A stretch of DNA of 8,228 nt from an uncultured Collinsella sp. (lineage in GTDB: Bacteria; Actinomycetota; Coriobacteriia; Coriobacteriales; Coriobacteriaceae), in assembly GCA_900552875.1 (NCBI GenBank), contig USCS01000063.1:1-8228 (forward strand), read 5' to 3'. The first letter of the stretch is position 1. Every line of letters starts with the position of its first letter. The notes below the pieces were generated by a model. It had not been told where the DNA came from and ran no database searches. It saw only the letters and a list, made by a program, of their open reading frames with translations. Made by a program: the position numbers and the translations under genes. Positions 6,288-8,228 of this stretch are shown here, one piece after another.

Positions 6288-7214
6288 CTACCCCCTCTTC
6301 TTCTTGGAAATCAGACGAACGATACCCACCAGCGTGGCGGAGATGATAAACAGGACCACACCCATGCCGAACAGCGCCGAGCGGTGCAGACCCGAGGAAT
6401 AGCTCATGTCGAGCGCAATCTGGCTCGTGAGCGTCGAGATGGGGCTCGCAATGCTGTCGGGAATAACCGGGGCGTTACCTACGACCATGAGCACGGCCAT
6501 GGTCTCGCCGATGGCACGGCCCATACCCAGCACGATGGCATCAACGATACCCAGCTTCGCGGCAGGTAGCACGACCTTATAGATGGTCTGCCACTTTGTG
6601 GCGCCCATGGCATACGATGCCTCGCGAATGCCCATGGGAATGGAATTGAGAGCATCGATGGTGAGCGTGGTGATGGTAGGGACGATCATGATGGCGAGCA
6701 CAAACCACGCCGTCAGCGCACCAAAACCAAGGCCGCCGGTCAGTTGTGCGATAAACGGGCGGATGATGATCATGCCAAAGAAGCCGTAGATGATGGAGGG
6801 TATGCCCGCCAGCAGGTCAACGGCGGGGCTGATGAGCTTGCGCACGCGCTTGCTGGCAATCTCGACCAGGTAAACGGCCGTACCCACGCCCAGCGGCACG
6901 CCCATGGCGAGCGCACCGACGGTCACCAGACCCGAGCCAGCAAGCAGCGACAAGATGCCGTAGTGGCCCTCGGAAGGCGCCCACGTAAAGCTAAAGAAGT
7001 CAGCCAGACCGATGTCAGCAAAGACGGGCAGCGCCGAGTACGTGGTAAAGACAAAAATCAGGATGACGGTAACGACCGCCAAGAACGCGCAGGCAAAGAA
7101 GATCCACTGCAGCGCCTTCTCCTTAAGATAGGTACTGCGCGATACGAGCGCCAGCTCGCGCTTCTTGGGCGTCTGAACATTCTGCTCAGTCTGGGAGTTT
7201 TCCTGTGCTTCCAT
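6288..7214 (-). CDS. pstC: Phosphate ABC transporter permease PstC
   Basis: PstC is the partner of PstA in the phosphate channel. Starting at the ATG (7212-7214) gives 308 residues. A GTG at 7223 would add three residues, but it abuts GGGGAG and overlaps pstS, whereas the same GGAG is 8 bases before the ATG, so the ATG is preferred. A polar, Gln-rich N-terminus of about 30 residues precedes six membrane helices, the first about 36-60. The ATPase-coupling loop is at about 197-222 (REASYAMGATKWQTIYKVVL and onward) and GRAIGETMAVLMV follows at 232-244. Only one base separates it from the pstS stop. Confidence 0.96.
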   Translation of the reverse strand: MEAQENSQTEQNVQTPKKRELALVSRSTYLKEKALQWIFFACAFLAVVTVILIFVFTTYSALPVFADIGLADFFSFTWAPSEGHYGILSLLAGSGLVTVGALAMGVPLGVGTAVYLVEIASKRVRKLISPAVDLLAGIPSIIYGFFGMIIIRPFIAQLTGGLGFGALTAWFVLAIMIVPTITTLTIDALNSIPMGIREASYAMGATKWQTIYKVVLPAAKLGIVDAIVLGMGRAIGETMAVLMVVGNAPVIPDSIASPISTLTSQIALDMSYSSGLHRSALFGMGVVLFIISATLVGIVRLISKKKRG

Positions 7215-7215
7215 G

Positions 7216-8052
7216 CTACTCACTCCCCTTCTCGTCGTTGGTGACGGGAATAAAGCCCGCCTCGCGAATCTGCTTGTCCATCTTTTCGGACGTCACATAG
7301 TCGATGTAATCCTGCGCCTGCTGCGAAGGCACACCCTTCACAAAGAAGTAAAGGTCGCGCGAGATGGGATAGCCGCCACTCGCGACCGTCTTCTCGGACG
7401 CCTCAACATGATTGACCGAGACGGCCTTGACCGAGGTCTTGGCGTTGAGGCTATCGACGAAGCCCAGCGAAATGTAGCCGATGGCCCCACGCGAACGAGA
7501 TACCACGTCGCGCACCTGGCCCGTACCCGAAAGAACGGCCGAGCGGCGATCGAACGGCGTGCCATCCATCACGATGGTACGGAAGGCCTCGCGCGTACCG
7601 GACGCCTCGTCTCGGTTGATGACCTGAATCCTCAGGTCCTCGCCACCGACCTCTTTCCAATTAGTAATCTTGCCGGCGTAGATATCGCGGAGCTGCTCGG
7701 TCGAGAGGTTATCGACGGGGTTGTCGTCGTTCACGATGACCGCAATACCGTCGTGGGCAATGACAATGGGAGTCAGGCCCAGATCCTGTTCGTCGGCATT
7801 GAGTCCACGGGAGGAGCTGGCGATATCGGCCGTGCCGGCGCTGACGGCCTCGATCCCAGCGGAAGAACCCAAACCGGAAACGAGCACGTCGATGCCGGTC
7901 TCCTCCTTAAAGCCCTCGGCCGCAATCTCGGCGATAGGAAGGCAGGTCGTGGAGCCGGCCACGGTAATGGAAGAGCTAGAAGATCCCGAAGAACAGGCGC
8001 ACAGCGTAAGCGTAAGCACAGCGGCGCTCAGGACCGATACGATCTTTCTCAT
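7216..8052 (-). CDS. pstS: Phosphate-binding lipoprotein PstS
   Basis: PstS captures extracellular phosphate and delivers it to PstCA. The 278-residue precursor has a lipoprotein signal peptide: MRK, a hydrophobic segment at 4-17, and lipobox L-C-A-C with lipidated C20, then a Ser/Gly-rich tether (21-28). The mature domain contains the phosphate-binding motifs GSTTCLP (33-39), SSSRGLN (79-85) and RDEASGTREAF (147-157), all typical of the PstS group of type II periplasmic-like binding proteins. The ATG at 8050-8052 overlaps the pgeF stop as ATGA, and no convincing ribosome binding site precedes it, so translation probably depends on ribosomes finishing pgeF. This is unusual, since pstS normally follows its own phosphate-responsive promoter. 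Confidence 0.95.
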   Translation of the reverse strand: MRKIVSVLSAAVLTLTLCACSSGSSSSSITVAGSTTCLPIAEIAAEGFKEETGIDVLVSGLGSSAGIEAVSAGTADIASSSRGLNADEQDLGLTPIVIAHDGIAVIVNDDNPVDNLSTEQLRDIYAGKITNWKEVGGEDLRIQVINRDEASGTREAFRTIVMDGTPFDRRSAVLSGTGQVRDVVSRSRGAIGYISLGFVDSLNAKTSVKAVSVNHVEASEKTVASGGYPISRDLYFFVKGVPSQQAQDYIDYVTSEKMDKQIREAGFIPVTNDEKGSE

Positions 8053-8228
8053 AGCATCACGCCGATCGCAGCATGGCGCCCACAGGTGCCGTCCTCGTTA
8101 CGGTAGGAATAAAAGCGGTCGTTCTGACGCACGGTCGAAAGCTGGGTATCCACGATATTATCCGCGTCGACACCGACATCTACCAGCGCCTCGCGAATGG
8201 CAGCGGAAAGATCGAGCATGCGAGAGGT
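8049..8228 (-). CDS. pgeF: PgeF/YfiH-family protein, C-terminal 59 residues (partial)
   Basis: Only the 3' end lies in the window; the start is beyond the right edge. The visible residues end NDRFYSYRNEDGTCGRHAAI followed by GVML. This matches the family's closing motif (F[FY]SYRRDG..GR.A.VI.L) of YfiH/YlmD proteins, the laccase-domain fold now known as peptidoglycan editing factor PgeF, a zinc or copper enzyme also described with purine nucleoside phosphorylase activity. The metal ligands lie upstream and cannot be checked. The segment before the motif reads TQLSTV where many members have a CT pair. The family gene sits directly before yggS (ylmE) in many Gram-positive division clusters; here pst and phoU lie between. 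The stop TGA (8049-8051) overlaps the pstS ATG. Confidence 0.85.
   Translation of the reverse strand, partial: TSRMLDLSAAIREALVDVGVDADNIVDTQLSTVRQNDRFYSYRNEDGTCGRHAAIGVML

Noticed and set aside
7213..8106. Plus-strand reading frame (297 codons) opposite pstS
   Set aside because: It is fully antisense to pstS, whose lipobox and phosphate motifs are clear. It has no credible domain of its own.

Overview
The window looks like chromosomal DNA of a high-GC Gram-positive bacterium. A Coriobacteriia member of the Collinsella type is my best guess. It rests on the SepF/DivIVA division set, strong C/G third-position bias in the minus-strand genes, well-formed GGAG ribosome binding sites, and a general impression of the protein sequences. 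No database search was possible, so the taxon is an inference.

Layout. Bases 1-236 hold no gene I can support. This T/G-rich stretch contains an exact 14-base direct repeat and many CTTTGG-like words. A small nitroreductase-family flavoprotein gene (237-767, plus strand) follows. Between it and the next gene lie a stem-loop over its stop codon and two back-to-back intrinsic terminators (815-852 for the plus strand, 878-907 for the minus strand). Everything from 934 to the right edge is one long minus-strand array. In transcription order it reads pgeF (3' end only), pstS, pstC, pstA, pstB, phoU, yggS, sepF, yggT, divIVA, terminator.

How the genes work together. pstSCAB encode a complete high-affinity phosphate ABC importer: a lipoprotein binding protein, two permeases and an ATPase. 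phoU encodes its regulatory partner. yggS, sepF, yggT and divIVA are the conserved Gram-positive division-associated cluster (ylmE, ylmF, ylmG, divIVA in Bacillus), and pgeF corresponds to ylmD, which normally sits directly before ylmE. The phosphate operon therefore appears to be inserted inside the division cluster. The pgeF stop overlaps the pstS start as ATGA, and no intergenic promoter separates them. Junctions inside pst are tight (1, 3 and 12 nt). Looser gaps with stem-loops lie at pstB-phoU (92 nt) and phoU-yggS (119 nt), so expression may be partly uncoupled there.

Most notable points: the pst operon embedded in the division cluster; a yggT gene with no ATG, GTG or TTG available at its proper N-terminus, so it probably starts at AUC; a PhoU whose two metal-binding helix motifs are both altered and which carries an acidic C-terminal tail; and a sharp change in codon use inside the nitroreductase gene near base 450. 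I see no new multi-gene defence or mobile system here; the genes are recognisable core functions.
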